From Chlamydia sp. 04-14 (lineage in GTDB: Bacteria > Chlamydiota > Chlamydiia > Chlamydiales > Chlamydiaceae): a stretch of 64,000 bases of DNA. Under the pieces are notes generated by a model. It was not told where the DNA came from, ran no database searches, and worked only from the letters and a program-made list of their open reading frames with translations. Shown piece after piece: positions 1-10,487 of the stretch. Within the stretch, counting starts at the first letter, position 1. Every line of letters begins with the position of its first letter. Location: assembly GCF_036632095.1 (NCBI RefSeq), contig NZ_JAPYKW010000001.1, positions 434,001 through 498,000 on the forward strand. Direction: 5' to 3'. A program made the position numbers and the translations under genes.

Positions 1-415
1 TACAAATAATGATATTATTTAAGGATTCTGATCCTTTTGGGAAATCTTCGGGAGCATTTACAAATGTTTCTACATTTGTAGTAAGAAGGAAGTCGGATTC
101 TAATAGAGAGTTGAAGTCGTAAGTTTTGCTTTCTATTGTTTTTGGAGGGATATTAAACCATAATTCCCAGTCTCCTGTCAGACAACTACGCGTATAAGCA
201 TGGTTATCATCACTAATATAGAATTGGCGTATAACACCTTTTAGAATAGATTCTCCAAGAACTATAAGGAGATCACCATTCTCCTTGTCTTCTTCAACAT
301 AAACTCCGGTTTCTTGGTATTTATCCAAAGAGAAAGCTTCTTCTGATTGGTAAAGAAGCTCATCGAGTGAGTGGTGGTAATCAGCTTCTGATGCATCATA
401 ATGATCATGGTTCAT
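1..415 (-). CDS. Unknown protein, partial (CT702-like position)
   Basis: The reading frame opens with ATG at 415 and stays open to the window edge, so at least 138 residues of the N-terminal part are present and the C-terminus is missing. A GGAG ribosome site lies about 10 bases before the start. The protein is acidic and begins with a His/Asp/Tyr-rich segment (MNHDHYDASEADYHH). I see no signal peptide, membrane segment or known motif. It lies downstream of der on the same strand, after a large inverted repeat, which matches the place of CT702 (unknown function) in C. trachomatis as I recall it. No function can be given. Confidence 0.7.
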   Translation of the reverse strand, partial: MNHDHYDASEADYHHSLDELLYQSEEAFSLDKYQETGVYVEEDKENGDLLIVLGESILKGVIRQFYISDDNHAYTRSCLTGDWELWFNIPPKTIESKTYDFNSLLESDFLLTTNVETFVNAPEDFPKGSESLNNIIIC

Positions 416-435
416 GGTTAAAGTCTCCAAGAAAT

Positions 436-495
436 AATTAATTTGTTATTATTATTTTTGTAATAATAATATTTCATTTTTTAAACAAATTAATT
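436..495 (-). repeat. Nested inverted repeat (hairpin) after der
   Basis: Two perfect nested inverted repeats share one centre. The outer arms are 12 bp (436-447 and 484-495) and the inner arms are 10 bp (447-456 and 462-471). The structure covers the der stop codon and the leader of the next minus-strand gene. It is almost pure A+T. It could be a terminator or a processing site. On the minus strand no clean T-run follows it, so the role is inferred. Confidence 0.5.
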
Positions 496-1914
496 TGTTC
501 TTTTCGTTTTTTCTTTGAATTCTAAATCAAAAGGTATCCCGTATAAATTAAAAGATGATTTTAAAGTATTTTTTAAATAACACTCATAATGTTTAGTTAG
601 TAATGATTTCGCGTTAATAAATAATAAGAATTGGAAAGGTGTAGCTGTTTTATGAATGGCATAATAAACACGCAATCTTCTTCCATTAATTACTTGAGGG
701 TGATGCTTTTGTAGTGCCGAGGCGAGTGTTTTATTAACAACAGGTGTAGGAACTTTGCTAGATACTGTTTCGTAAAGTTCATCGATAGATGAAAAGATAT
801 GCCGTAGATTACGTTTTGTTGCTGCAGATATGCAAAGAATCCTAGATTGACCGATATAAACATCAGTAGCGCGTAAATCACGAATGTAGTGCTCCATACG
901 CACGCCTTCAATCAAATCCCATTTGTTAACAAGGATGATATGGGGTTTCTTGTGTTTGGATATCAAAGAGAGAATACGTTTATCGTAAGAAGATAGATGA
1001 TGCATGGCATCGATAACCAGTAAGCAAACGTCTGCGCGTGCTATAGCCTTTTCTGTTCTAGAGGAAGATATCCATTCTATAGAGTTTTTTACACTTTTCA
1101 TTTTTCTCAGACCGGCAGTATCTATGAATAGGTACGAACGATCGTTATGAGAATATAGAATGTCGACGTTATCGCGAGTCGTTCCCGGTATATTGTCGAT
1201 GATGCAACGCTCTTCATTTAATAATCCATTAATGATGGAAGATTTGCCTACGTTAGGACGACCAATGAGAGCAATTTTTAAAGGTTTATCTGTTGTTGAT
1301 GCTGTGGGGAAAGGAATTTCTTCTTCTTCGTAATCTGATAGAGATTCTTCGGATAACATCTCAATTGAAGAAGGTGTTTCCTCTTCGATCTCTTCCTCTG
1401 AAAACTCTTCTACAAGTTCGGGAACATTACCAAGAGTTTTAATTCTCTCTAAAAGTTTATCAATATGTTTATCGTGACTTGCTGATACAGTAAGAATCTC
1501 AGAGATTCCTATTTTATATAACTCATGAATGCGATGTTCGTCTTTAAAAGTATCTGCCTTATTCGCAACAAGAATGAGAGGTTTTTTTAAAGGAAGCAGC
1601 ATTTTAGCAAGCTCAGCATCTTGCTCTGTAATTCCACAGCGAATATCAACAACAAGAAGTAAAATATCCGCTTCATTAGCGCCCGCTAACGCTTGCTTGT
1701 AGATGTGCTTTTGGAAGTGGTCTTCGGAATCTTTATCAACTCCCCCAGTATCGATTACTTGTACAGGGATGCTCCATCCACGTATCTCTCCATATAGGCG
1801 ATCTCGTGTAGTCCCTTCTTGGGAGTTGACAATAGCCAAAGATCGTTTGCACATGCGATTGAAAAGAGAAGATTTCCCAACGTTGGGTCTTCCTAAGATA
1901 GCAATCCGTAGCAT
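490..1914 (-). CDS. der: Ribosome-assembly GTPase Der (EngA)
   Basis: This is an essential double GTPase that binds the 50S subunit during its assembly. The 474 residues carry two G domains, each with the P-loop GRPNVGKS (residues 8-15 and about 218-225). DTGG at 55-58 and NKAD near 117 belong to domain 1; DTAG and NKWD belong to domain 2. The C-terminal ~110 residues fit the KH-like domain of the family. An acidic Glu/Ser-rich linker joins the two G domains. Length is in the usual range (about 440-490). The ATG at 1914 is the natural start because the G1 motif begins only seven residues in. It stands upstream of the unknown partial gene and about 120 bp downstream of pcnB. Confidence 0.95.
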   Translation of the reverse strand: MLRIAILGRPNVGKSSLFNRMCKRSLAIVNSQEGTTRDRLYGEIRGWSIPVQVIDTGGVDKDSEDHFQKHIYKQALAGANEADILLLVVDIRCGITEQDAELAKMLLPLKKPLILVANKADTFKDEHRIHELYKIGISEILTVSASHDKHIDKLLERIKTLGNVPELVEEFSEEEIEEETPSSIEMLSEESLSDYEEEEIPFPTASTTDKPLKIALIGRPNVGKSSIINGLLNEERCIIDNIPGTTRDNVDILYSHNDRSYLFIDTAGLRKMKSVKNSIEWISSSRTEKAIARADVCLLVIDAMHHLSSYDKRILSLISKHKKPHIILVNKWDLIEGVRMEHYIRDLRATDVYIGQSRILCISAATKRNLRHIFSSIDELYETVSSKVPTPVVNKTLASALQKHHPQVINGRRLRVYYAIHKTATPFQFLLFINAKSLLTKHYECYLKNTLKSSFNLYGIPFDLEFKEKTKRTN

Positions 1915-2035
1915 GATAAGCCAATTAATCTCAGTTTTGAATAATTACAAAGAAAATGATAAAAGCTAAAAAATTAAATCTAAAGAAATAAAATCGATTG
2001 AGTGTTTAAGGGAAAAGTTTATTTTAAGATAAATC

Positions 2036-3268
2036 TTACTTCCAGAAGCCTTTTTCCTTCAGAAGCAATAAAATTTTTTCTTTGTCATGACATTCGTTTT
2101 CTATAGACAGTATCTCAGCTTCCCTTAAAAGATCTCCGAGTAGCCTACCTGGTGCAATCCCTCTAGAAATAAGGTCTGGAGCAGAAACCAGAGGTGAAGA
2201 AGTTTTGATTCTTAAAATGAATTGTTCTAAGCGCGTTTCTAATTCTTGAACGCGAGCGATGAAATGCTGCTGTTTAGAAGGATCTTTTTGGATCGCTGAA
2301 AACAGAGATAGAAATAGATGGGCTGTTGGTGAGGCTAAAAAGTGTGCCCAAAAAACACGATTATTACTGATATTTTGGAATTGTGGAAGAGCTTGGTACC
2401 AGAGTTGTATAAGTTTTAAATCTTTATTTGACACTCGTAAACGTGTAAATGCTACGCAAGCAGCTTCTTCACTAACCCCTTGAAATAGGGGAAGTAGAAA
2501 GCAAATCTCCGGAAATTCTATAGGACTGAGTCTTTTAGCAAATTCGATGTTTATTCGTAATAAACTAGGGGGAACATCGCGAAGCTCAGGGAAAATTACA
2601 GTAATAATTTTCAGCTTTATCAATAAGAAAAGAGCTTCGTAGGGACGGTTTTTCAGCATTTTCCTTAGTTCTTGCCAGATTCTTTCTGGAGATACAGAAT
2701 TTACTAGAGTCGGGGCTTCCTTGATAATAGCGCGTTCTGTAGCTGGGTCTAGAGCAAAGCCTAATGAAGAGCTAAAACGTATAGCCCGTAGTATGCGAAG
2801 TTTATCTTCCGCGAAACGTAGTTTAGGGTGGCCGATGGCGCGGATAACGCGTTTTTCAAGATCCCTTCTTCCTTCGACAAGATCAAAGAGTTTTTCTTCG
2901 AAAGGATCGTAATACATCCCATTTATTGTAAAGTCTCGACGTAGAGCATCTTCTTTCATCGATGAGAATACAACGCGTTCCGGATGGCGTCCATCCTCAT
3001 AATTTTCATCACTACGGAATGTGGCTACTTCAAATAACCGGTTGTCTTCTTTAACGACGATAATACCGAAGGCGGCACCTAGTGCTAAGGTGTCAGTAAA
3101 AATAGTGGAGACAATGACAGGAGGTGCGCTAGTTGCAATATCAATCTCCTCTATGGGTTTCCCCATGAGCATATCGCGAACGCAACCACCGACAAAGTAT
3201 GCTTGGTAGCCTGCATTACGCAATTTCAAGAGAATTTTTTTTGCAGCTTCTAGGGCGATCGTTGTCAT
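2036..3268 (-). CDS. pcnB: Poly(A) polymerase / CCA-adding nucleotidyltransferase family protein
   Basis: This is a class II nucleotidyltransferase that adds either poly(A) tails or the CCA end of tRNA. The head domain shows GGCVRDMLMG (27-36), the metal site EEIDIATSA (about 40-48) and RRDFTINGMYYDP near 110. The neck motif is LRILRAIRFSSSLGF. At 410 residues it suits either activity. Chlamydiae carry two paralogues, and sequence reading alone does not say which is the CCA enzyme. The usual Asp-x-Asp metal pair reads Glu-x-Asp here (E41, D43), a conservative change. It is followed by der and preceded by clpX (29 bp gap), so it may be co-transcribed with the clp genes. Confidence 0.85.
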   Translation of the reverse strand: MTTIALEAAKKILLKLRNAGYQAYFVGGCVRDMLMGKPIEEIDIATSAPPVIVSTIFTDTLALGAAFGIIVVKEDNRLFEVATFRSDENYEDGRHPERVVFSSMKEDALRRDFTINGMYYDPFEEKLFDLVEGRRDLEKRVIRAIGHPKLRFAEDKLRILRAIRFSSSLGFALDPATERAIIKEAPTLVNSVSPERIWQELRKMLKNRPYEALFLLIKLKIITVIFPELRDVPPSLLRINIEFAKRLSPIEFPEICFLLPLFQGVSEEAACVAFTRLRVSNKDLKLIQLWYQALPQFQNISNNRVFWAHFLASPTAHLFLSLFSAIQKDPSKQQHFIARVQELETRLEQFILRIKTSSPLVSAPDLISRGIAPGRLLGDLLREAEILSIENECHDKEKILLLLKEKGFWK

Positions 3269-3297
3269 TACATCCCTAAATAAAGAAGAGAAGGAAT

Positions 3298-4563
3298 TTA
3301 AGCTATAGCTTCTGGAGCTCTTCTGATAATCACTGGTGCTTTATTCTCTAAGATTGTGTCTTCTTGAATCCTTATAGCCTCTACTGTAGGATCGGAAGGA
3401 ATCTCAAACATCAAATCTCTGAGTAGGTTTTCCAAGATCATACCTAAAGCACGGGCGCCAGTTTTTGCCAGCTTAGCTTTTTTTGCTATAGCATATAGGG
3501 CATCTTTTTCGAATATCAACTTCACATTTTCTTCTGAAAATAGCTCGATATACTGTTTTACAATTGCATTTGTAGGTTCGGTAAGAATAGCGACAAGTTC
3601 ATCTAAAGAGAGCTCTTCGCAGTTAACAATACAGTTGAATCGACCAACAAATTCAGGGATCATACCGAAGGCAATGAGATCTTCTGTTTCTACTTTAGTA
3701 AGTAAATGATCGCGATCTTCCTGTGAGAAATCTCCTAAATCATCAGAAAATCCGATTGTAGTTTTCCCTAAACGTTTGGCAATAATCTTATCTAAATTAA
3801 CGAAAGCACCGCCAACAATGAAAAGAATATTTTCAGTATTTACTCGGATGTATTCTTGATTAGGATGCTTACGTCCTCCTTTAGGGGGAACATTAGCAGT
3901 AGTGCCTTCTATAATTTTTAATAGAGCCTGTTGAACGCCTTCACCAGAAACATCGCGAGTAATAGAAACGTTAGCCGTAGTCCTACCAATCTTATCGATT
4001 TCATCAATATAGATAATTCCGCGCTCTGCCCTGGCGACATCGTAATCAGCAGCTTGTAATAATCTTAAAACAATGTTTTCCACATCTTCACCGACATAGC
4101 CAGCTTCGGTGAGGGTTGTCGCATCAGCGATTGTAAATGGCACGTCCAAGATTTTTGCTAAGGTTTTAGCAATGAGGGTTTTCCCTGATCCTGTAGGGCC
4201 TAGGAGTAAAACATTAGATTTTCCATAGCTTACGTGTTTATTGTTTAGTAAAGCACGTATACGTTTGTAATGATTATATACCGCTACAGCTATGGTTTTT
4301 TTTGCTCTTTCTTGGCCTACAACATATTTATCGATATGTTTCTTGATTTCTTTTGGAGTAAGAACTTGAAGATCTGGATGCTGAGGGGTAGTTTCTGTAG
4401 AGGCCCCTGATGATGGAGTCGATGTAGGTTTCTTGTCTAAAATCCCTGAGCATAACTTAATGCAGTAATCACAAATATAGACAGATGGACCTGCTATAAG
4501 TTTTTCTACATCTTTTTCAGAACGCCCACAAAAAGAGCAAATGGTGAGATTTTTTTTGTTCAT
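3298..4563 (-). CDS. clpX: ATP-dependent Clp protease ATPase subunit ClpX
   Basis: ClpX is the AAA+ unfoldase that feeds substrates to ClpP. The N-terminal zinc-binding domain has C9, C12, C31 and C34. Walker A is GPTGSGKT (122-129) and Walker B is IIYIDEID near 185. The sensor-2 region reads [10 protein letters not shown]. The loop that docks on ClpP is present as IGF (in GKTTIGFS). The 421 residues are normal for the family. The gene follows clpP by 9 bp and is surely in one operon with it. ATG at 4563 is preceded by an AGAG stretch. Confidence 0.97.
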   Translation of the reverse strand: MNKKNLTICSFCGRSEKDVEKLIAGPSVYICDYCIKLCSGILDKKPTSTPSSGASTETTPQHPDLQVLTPKEIKKHIDKYVVGQERAKKTIAVAVYNHYKRIRALLNNKHVSYGKSNVLLLGPTGSGKTLIAKTLAKILDVPFTIADATTLTEAGYVGEDVENIVLRLLQAADYDVARAERGIIYIDEIDKIGRTTANVSITRDVSGEGVQQALLKIIEGTTANVPPKGGRKHPNQEYIRVNTENILFIVGGAFVNLDKIIAKRLGKTTIGFSDDLGDFSQEDRDHLLTKVETEDLIAFGMIPEFVGRFNCIVNCEELSLDELVAILTEPTNAIVKQYIELFSEENVKLIFEKDALYAIAKKAKLAKTGARALGMILENLLRDLMFEIPSDPTVEAIRIQEDTILENKAPVIIRRAPEAIA

Positions 4564-4572
4564 AATGACTCT

Positions 4573-5184
4573 CTAGGAGATAGTATCCTTATCTTTCGTG
4601 TCTTTTGCTGAAGAGACCACTTTATCAATTAGACCATAGGAGATAGCATCCTCAGCTCCCATAAAGAAATCTCTCTCAGAATCTTCTATGATTTTTTCTA
4701 CAGGTTGTCCTGTACACTCGGAAAGAATGTTAGCGAGGTGTTTTTTCAGTGTTAAAATTTCTGCAGCTTGTAACTGAATATCTGCAGAAGTACCTATAAT
4801 CCCTCCCGAAGGTTGGTGAATCATCATTCGACTATGAGGTAAAGCATAACGCTTACCTTTAGTTCCTGCGGAAAGTAGTAAAGCTCCCATAGAAGCCGCT
4901 TGACCTATGCAATAAGTATTTACATCGCAACCTAAGAAACGAATAGTATCATAAATAGCCAGTCCAGCTGTGATATATCCGCCGGGAGAGTTAATGAAAA
5001 CTTTAATATCTTTTTTAGGATCTTCAGACATTAGGAAAAGTAATTGGGCAATGACAGTATTCGCGAGGGGTTCTGTAATCTCTTGGCCAATCATTACAAT
5101 GCGATCTTTTAAAAGACGCGAGTAAATATCCATGGCGCGTTCGCCACGACCTGTATCCTCGACCACATAAGGCACCAATGTCAT
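4573..5184 (-). CDS. clpP: ATP-dependent Clp protease proteolytic subunit (ClpP2 type)
   Basis: This is the serine peptidase chamber subunit partnered by ClpX. With the start at 5184 the protein has 203 residues and a complete triad: S98 (in GQAASMG), H123 (in MMIHQPSGG) and D172 (in ERDFFMGA). Two ATG codons lie six bases apart (5190 and 5184). The GAGG ribosome site is only two bases from the first but eight from the second, so 5184 is preferred. Chlamydiae have two clpP genes; the copy beside clpX is the one usually called clpP2. Upstream lies tig, and the three genes form a folding/degradation cluster. Confidence 0.95.
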   Translation of the reverse strand: MTLVPYVVEDTGRGERAMDIYSRLLKDRIVMIGQEITEPLANTVIAQLLFLMSEDPKKDIKVFINSPGGYITAGLAIYDTIRFLGCDVNTYCIGQAASMGALLLSAGTKGKRYALPHSRMMIHQPSGGIIGTSADIQLQAAEILTLKKHLANILSECTGQPVEKIIEDSERDFFMGAEDAISYGLIDKVVSSAKDTKDKDTIS

Positions 5185-5192
5185 TTGCATTT

Positions 5193-5198
5193 CCTCTC
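5193..5198 (-). promoter_or_regulatory. Ribosome binding site of clpP that decides the start
   Basis: The minus strand reads GAGAGG, then two ATGs. Spacing favours the second ATG (5184) over the first (5190), where the site would lie almost against the codon. Confidence 0.6.
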
Positions 5199-5361
5199 AA
5201 AATAGTTTCTTTCCCGCATATATATAGGATGCGCAAAAGCAATTCCAACAATACACATAATTCATTTTTTATGCTTTTTTGCCTGGAAACAAGCCTACGC
5301 ATTAAAATGTTGAATTCTATGTTTAAGACTTTCTTGGGTCAAGTGTTTTCCTCTAGCTAAA

Positions 5362-6687
5362 TTATGCAGAGGGTGCTGTCGCTAATTCTTTTGCTTTGTT
5401 TAGAACTTGTTCCATGGCTTTATGGTAAGTTAGACGATCACGAGCTGCCATCACTAGTTCCTGCAAAGCTTCGTTGGATATATCTCGAGGAGGTTGCATG
5501 CCGTAACGCTCTCTAGAACATACATCCATCATATATTGAAGCTCTTCACGGCTAATCACAAGCTTTTCATCGGTGAAAATCTTGTTCGCTAAGAAAAATA
5601 ATTTTAAAGTTTTTTTAGCTTCTGCTTCTGCTTCTTTTAATAAATCTGATTTTTTATCTTCTAGTTCTTCATCAGAACAATATTGAATCAGACGAGCATT
5701 GAGTAATTTTTCTCTCGTTAGCGTGGCTAAACGATCTTCTAACATAGATGTTGGAAGATCAAAATCTATAATATTTGCTAGAGCATTTTCTGCTTCAGTA
5801 AAGCGTTGTTGATGCTGTTTATCTTTTGCTTGATTTTCTAATTGAATGCGCAGCTTTTTCTTTAGATCTTCTAAGGATTCAGCTTGTAACTGACGAGCTT
5901 TATCGTCATCAAGTTCTGGAGCAACAACTTCAATCACTGCATTAACAGTAAAAGTTAGAACATCCCCATTTAAAAATGATTGGATGTCTGGAGAGGTGAT
6001 GATTTCTGTAACGCGATGACCTGCAGAAATGCCTAAAAATTTAGCTTTAAAAGAATCAGTCATTTCTTCTTCGCAAAGTTTGAAATATTTATTTTCAAAG
6101 ATTGCTGCAGGAGCCCTTTCTTCGTCTTGCTTGGAAACATAAAGAGATAGGGATACAAAATCCCCTTCTTGAGAAGGACGAGTTACAGGAGTTTTTGTAG
6201 CAAAGAAATAAGAGATATTCAGTAATCCCTTTTCCATTTCTTCATCGGTAATGTCTTCTACAGGAGCTTCTTTTTCTAGTGATAATTTATTCCAAGAAAT
6301 ATCAGTGATCACTGGGAAAGCTTCGTAAGTGAAATCTACTTGCCCACCTTCAGTTAAATCTGCTTTTGCTACAGATGTAGACTTGATAGCTTGTGGAGAA
6401 AGAGGTCGGCGATCTCCCACAGTAGATAAAGCTTGGTAAGCCGCTTGAATCAATAGTTGATTTAATTCTCTTGTTACTTGATTAGGGTAGCGAGAAACAA
6501 TAGTTTCATCAGGAGCTTTACCTTTTCGGAATCCTGATAAAACAACATCTTTCTTTATTTTTTTAATGGCTTGTTTATGAAGCTTATCTAAGAGTTGCGG
6601 TGTGGTTTTTACTACAGCAGAAACAACGCAACCTGACTGTTCTTCTAAATTAATAGAAAATTGCTCATTAGAAAAATTTCGCGACAC
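5362..6687 (-). CDS. tig: Trigger factor (peptidyl-prolyl isomerase chaperone)
   Basis: Trigger factor binds the ribosome exit tunnel and shields new chains. The 441 residues match the family size. The N-terminal ribosome-binding signature is present as [12 protein letters not shown] (about 52-63), followed by an FKBP-like middle domain and a long helical C-terminal domain rich in Glu, Lys and Leu. The start is GTG at 6687, with AAGG seven bases upstream. The gene lies between tRNA-Gly (35 bp upstream) and clpP (about 180 bp downstream), all on the minus strand. Together with clpP and clpX it makes a tig-clpP-clpX cluster, an arrangement common in bacteria. Confidence 0.95.
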   Translation of the reverse strand: MSRNFSNEQFSINLEEQSGCVVSAVVKTTPQLLDKLHKQAIKKIKKDVVLSGFRKGKAPDETIVSRYPNQVTRELNQLLIQAAYQALSTVGDRRPLSPQAIKSTSVAKADLTEGGQVDFTYEAFPVITDISWNKLSLEKEAPVEDITDEEMEKGLLNISYFFATKTPVTRPSQEGDFVSLSLYVSKQDEERAPAAIFENKYFKLCEEEMTDSFKAKFLGISAGHRVTEIITSPDIQSFLNGDVLTFTVNAVIEVVAPELDDDKARQLQAESLEDLKKKLRIQLENQAKDKQHQQRFTEAENALANIIDFDLPTSMLEDRLATLTREKLLNARLIQYCSDEELEDKKSDLLKEAEAEAKKTLKLFFLANKIFTDEKLVISREELQYMMDVCSRERYGMQPPRDISNEALQELVMAARDRLTYHKAMEQVLNKAKELATAPSA

Positions 6688-6721
6688 AAGACTACCTTTT
6701 GAAGCTTTTCTGGAAGGAAAA

Positions 6722-6792
<71 letters not shown>

Positions 6793-6982
6793 AAGAAAAG
6801 TGATATTCTAGATATTTGATGAGTTTTTATCAACGACTAGTCAACTACAGTAGTAATAGTTAGTGCAAAAACACAGGCTAAAATACAAGAGAAAAGGCCT
6901 GATAAAATTTTTCATTGATTTAGCAGGGGTAAACAGGTACAAGTAAGCTGATTCAATCAGAACTCTATAATTTAGAGGAGAA

Positions 6983-9900
6983 ATGCTCAATTTTCGCAAA
7001 TTACGAAGGGATTTTACAGCTAACATTTTGCAAGATGGCAAAGAACTTTTTGACCAAGGAGCTGTGGTTAATGCGAAAATCCTGTCTATGAACGGAGAAT
7101 CAGTGTGTATAGGAGCACAGATTCGAGGCCTATATGACAACGTGTATGAATGTGAAATAGAAGTTGATCGATCGAAATCTGATACTATAGATTCTAACTG
7201 TGATTGCTCTTATAACTATGATTGCCAGCATATAGTGGCGTTATTGTTTTATCTAGAGAAGTATTTTAATGAAATGGTAGTGGCTTATTCTCAAGAAGCC
7301 AACTTAGATACCAATCAAGAGATAAATGAAGAAGTTAAAAAAGAGCTTCAGGAAACTTTTGTTGTTGCAGCCAGTAGAGAAGAAGAAAGAAAAGATAGAG
7401 CACATCAAAAAGAAATTTTGAGTGAATACGTTCATGCAGCGAATGTATTAAGCGCTAATCCATTTTTCCTTCCTCAAGAATATTTAGAAAAGAATTCTGC
7501 AGAGCTTGCTGTCTTATTTGTTGCTTCCAATGATGAAGTGTTTCGTCCAAATCAGCATGTTGAATTTCAATTAGTTTTACGTCTTCCCGGACGTTCTAAA
7601 CCATTTTACATTCCAAATATTAAAACCTTTCTTGAAGGAGTTTTGTATCAAGAGCCGATTATCCTTAATGGACGTCGTTTCTTTTTCACAATGCAATCTT
7701 TCAATGCTTCTGATCGCAAGCTTATAGATTTGTTGATTCGCTATGTCCGTTATGCAAATCAAGCTCCAGAAGAAAAATTATTAAAATCTGCTTATCTTAC
7801 ATTAACATCGCTAGGTGTGATTTTAGCAAAAATGTATGAACATCAAATGGCAGACCGTGGTGGAGGACAAGCTGGAGAGAAAGAAAGTTTTTCAGGGATG
7901 TTCTGTGGGAATCTTGAAGAACCTTTGTATTGGTCAGTTTCATCAGCTAAGATGAAGTTTGATTTAGATTTTTTCGATACTCCCTACAAAGCGCTCTTAA
8001 TGACTCCATTAATCCTTGTAGATGATGAAGCTCTTCAGCCTGAGCAGGCAATTCTTTTAGAGTCTAATGTCCCTGGCATTATCCATAATAATGTTTACCA
8101 TCATTTCGCACCTCAAATTCGACGTGCACATTTACGTTCTTTTTCAAGACTACGAGATATTACTATTCCAGAAGCTCTATTCGGTTCTTTCCGAGAAAAT
8201 GCTCTTCCTGTGTTTAAGGAATACGCTGAAGTTTCCAATGTTGAAGTTCTAAATTCCTTTATTACGCTGCCTTATATTGAAGATGTTCGTGGCGTCTGTA
8301 ACATAAGTTATTTAGACGGCGAATTAGAGGCAAAATTACATTTTATCTATGATTCTCTCACCATTCCAGCAGCTTCTTTCTCTTTAAAATACCAAGATAT
8401 TCGTGCATTTATTCGTGACGATGGAATTTTGGCTAGGAATCTTGTTGAAGAACGTAAAATCATAGAAGAGGTTTTCTCGGGCTTTATTTACGATGAGCGT
8501 GATGGTGCTTTTCATGTAAAAAGTGAAAAGAAAATCGTAGAGTTTATGACAGAAACAATTCCTAATAATCAGCATAGGATAACGTTTAATTGTCCTGAGA
8601 CTCTCTCTGATCAATTTATTTATGATGAAACTGTCTTTGATCTTTCCTTTAAGGAAAGCTCTGAAATTAATACTTATGAAGCCGAGCTTAAAGTTAATGG
8701 TTTGCTGAAAGGAATTAGTTTAGATCTACTTTGGGATTGTATAAGCGCTAAAAAGCGTTTCCTGGAGTTGCCAAAGCGAGGGCGTAATGTAAAAACTCCT
8801 CGAAGAGGTAGAACTCCTGGTTCTGCAAAACTTCCATGTATTTTAGTTTTAGATTTAGAAAAAATTTCGCCAGTTATTCAGATTTTTAATGAAATAGGCT
8901 TTAAAGTTCTTGATGACTTTGTAGAAAAGTGTCCTTTGTGGAGTTTAACAGGCATCTCTCCTGAACTATTTAAAGGTTTGCCAGTCAATTTTAAAATGAC
9001 GGATAAACTTGCTGAGATACAAAAGCAAATTCGTGGAGAAGTTGCCTTTGACTTCCAGGCTATTCCTAAGCAGATACAAGCTACATTACGCAGCTACCAA
9101 ACAGAAGGAATTCATTGGTTAGAACGTCTTAGAAGAATGCATTTAAATGGTATTCTTGCTGACGATATGGGTCTTGGGAAAACTTTACAGGCGATCATTG
9201 CTATTACACAAAGTAGGTTAGAGAAGGGAAAGGGATGCTCTCTAATTGTTTGCCCAACATCTTTGGTATATAACTGGAAAGAAGAATTTCGTAAGTTCAA
9301 TCCTGAATTCAAAACTATGATAGTTGATGGGATCCCTTCTCATAGACGTAGACAGCTAGCTGCTCTATCAGATTATGACGTTGCCATTACCTCATACAAT
9401 CTACTGCAAAAAGACATCGATATTTATAAGGATTTTGTTTTCGACTATGTAGTTTTAGACGAAGCCCACCATATTAAGAACCGTACGACGCGCAATGCAA
9501 AATCTGTAAAAATGATTCGTTCGGGTCATCGATTAATCTTAACGGGTACACCAATTGAAAATTCTCTTGAAGAATTATGGAGTCTCTTCGATTTCTTAAT
9601 GCCTGGTTTATTGAGCAGTTACGATCGCTTCGTTGGAAAATACATCCGCACAGGCAACTATATGGGGAATAAGACCGATAATATGGTTGCTTTGAAGAAG
9701 AAGGTGGCTCCGTTTATTCTTCGTCGTATGAAAGAAGACGTATTGGAAGATTTGCCTCCTGTTTCAGAAATTTTGTATCATTGTCACCTTACAGATTCTC
9801 AAAAAGAGCTCTATCATTCTTACGCTGCTTCAGCCAAAAAAGAACTTTCTCGTTTAGTTAAACAAGAAGGGTTTGATCGTATACATATCCATGTTCTTGC

Positions 9901-10483
9901 AACGCTTACACGTTTAAAACAAATTTGTTGTCACCCAGCTATTTTTGCAAAAGATGTGCCTGAACCGGGTGATTCTGCAAAGTATGACTTGCTTATGGAC
10001 TTACTCTCTTCTCTTGTTGAGACAGGACATAAAACAGTTCTCTTTAGTCAATATACTAAGATGTTAAGCATCATCAAAAAAGACTTAGAAGCTCGTGGAG
10101 TACGCTTTGTTTATTTAGATGGTTCCACCAAGAACAGATTGGAAATAGTCAACCAATTTAACGAAGATCCAGGACTTCTAGTTTTCTTAATTTCTCTAAA
10201 GGCTGGAGGAACAGGATTAAATCTTGTTGGTGCTGACACGGTGATTCACTATGATATGTGGTGGAATCCTGCTGTAGAAAATCAAGCTACAGATCGGGTG
10301 CATCGCATAGGGCAGAATCGCTCAGTGTCTTCGTATAAGCTAGTTACGTTAAATACCATTGAGGAAAAAATTCTAACTCTCCAAAACAGGAAAAAGAGCC
10401 TTGTAAAGAAAGTGATCAACTCTGATGATGAAGTCGTTTCCAAGTTGACTTGGGAAGAAGTACTAGAATTGCTACAGATATGA
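6983..10483 (+). CDS. SWI/SNF2-family DNA-dependent ATPase with SWIM zinc finger
   Basis: This is a large ATPase/translocase of the SNF2 superfamily (1166 residues). A SWIM zinc-binding motif is at the N-terminus (C73, C75, C81, H83: CxC-x5-CxH). About 600 residues of bacterial SNF2-specific sequence follow. The motor then shows motif I DDMGLGKT (about 727-734), motif II DEAHH near 826, and the C-terminal lobe with LKAGGTGLNL and a QATDRVHRIGQ motif VI. It is predicted to remodel or clear protein from DNA. In a cell that packs DNA with Hc1 this is attractive, but that link is inference. The start ATG at 6983 has GAGGAG just upstream. mreB follows after 4 bp, so the two are translationally close. 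Confidence 0.9.
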   Translation: MLNFRKLRRDFTANILQDGKELFDQGAVVNAKILSMNGESVCIGAQIRGLYDNVYECEIEVDRSKSDTIDSNCDCSYNYDCQHIVALLFYLEKYFNEMVVAYSQEANLDTNQEINEEVKKELQETFVVAASREEERKDRAHQKEILSEYVHAANVLSANPFFLPQEYLEKNSAELAVLFVASNDEVFRPNQHVEFQLVLRLPGRSKPFYIPNIKTFLEGVLYQEPIILNGRRFFFTMQSFNASDRKLIDLLIRYVRYANQAPEEKLLKSAYLTLTSLGVILAKMYEHQMADRGGGQAGEKESFSGMFCGNLEEPLYWSVSSAKMKFDLDFFDTPYKALLMTPLILVDDEALQPEQAILLESNVPGIIHNNVYHHFAPQIRRAHLRSFSRLRDITIPEALFGSFRENALPVFKEYAEVSNVEVLNSFITLPYIEDVRGVCNISYLDGELEAKLHFIYDSLTIPAASFSLKYQDIRAFIRDDGILARNLVEERKIIEEVFSGFIYDERDGAFHVKSEKKIVEFMTETIPNNQHRITFNCPETLSDQFIYDETVFDLSFKESSEINTYEAELKVNGLLKGISLDLLWDCISAKKRFLELPKRGRNVKTPRRGRTPGSAKLPCILVLDLEKISPVIQIFNEIGFKVLDDFVEKCPLWSLTGISPELFKGLPVNFKMTDKLAEIQKQIRGEVAFDFQAIPKQIQATLRSYQTEGIHWLERLRRMHLNGILADDMGLGKTLQAIIAITQSRLEKGKGCSLIVCPTSLVYNWKEEFRKFNPEFKTMIVDGIPSHRRRQLAALSDYDVAITSYNLLQKDIDIYKDFVFDYVVLDEAHHIKNRTTRNAKSVKMIRSGHRLILTGTPIENSLEELWSLFDFLMPGLLSSYDRFVGKYIRTGNYMGNKTDNMVALKKKVAPFILRRMKEDVLEDLPPVSEILYHCHLTDSQKELYHSYAASAKKELSRLVKQEGFDRIHIHVLATLTRLKQICCHPAIFAKDVPEPGDSAKYDLLMDLLSSLVETGHKTVLFSQYTKMLSIIKKDLEARGVRFVYLDGSTKNRLEIVNQFNEDPGLLVFLISLKAGGTGLNLVGADTVIHYDMWWNPAVENQATDRVHRIGQNRSVSSYKLVTLNTIEEKILTLQNRKKSLVKKVINSDDEVVSKLTWEEVLELLQI

Positions 10484-10487
10484 TGCT

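Noticed and set aside
2025..2038. Palindrome TAAGATAAATCTTA after pcnB as a terminator
   Set aside because: Short A+T stem with a two-base loop and no T-run.
6966..6971. TATAAT just before the SNF2 gene as a -10 promoter element
   Set aside because: It is only 11 bases from the start codon and next to the ribosome site GAGGAG. A start there would leave almost no leader, and there is no -35 at 17 bases.
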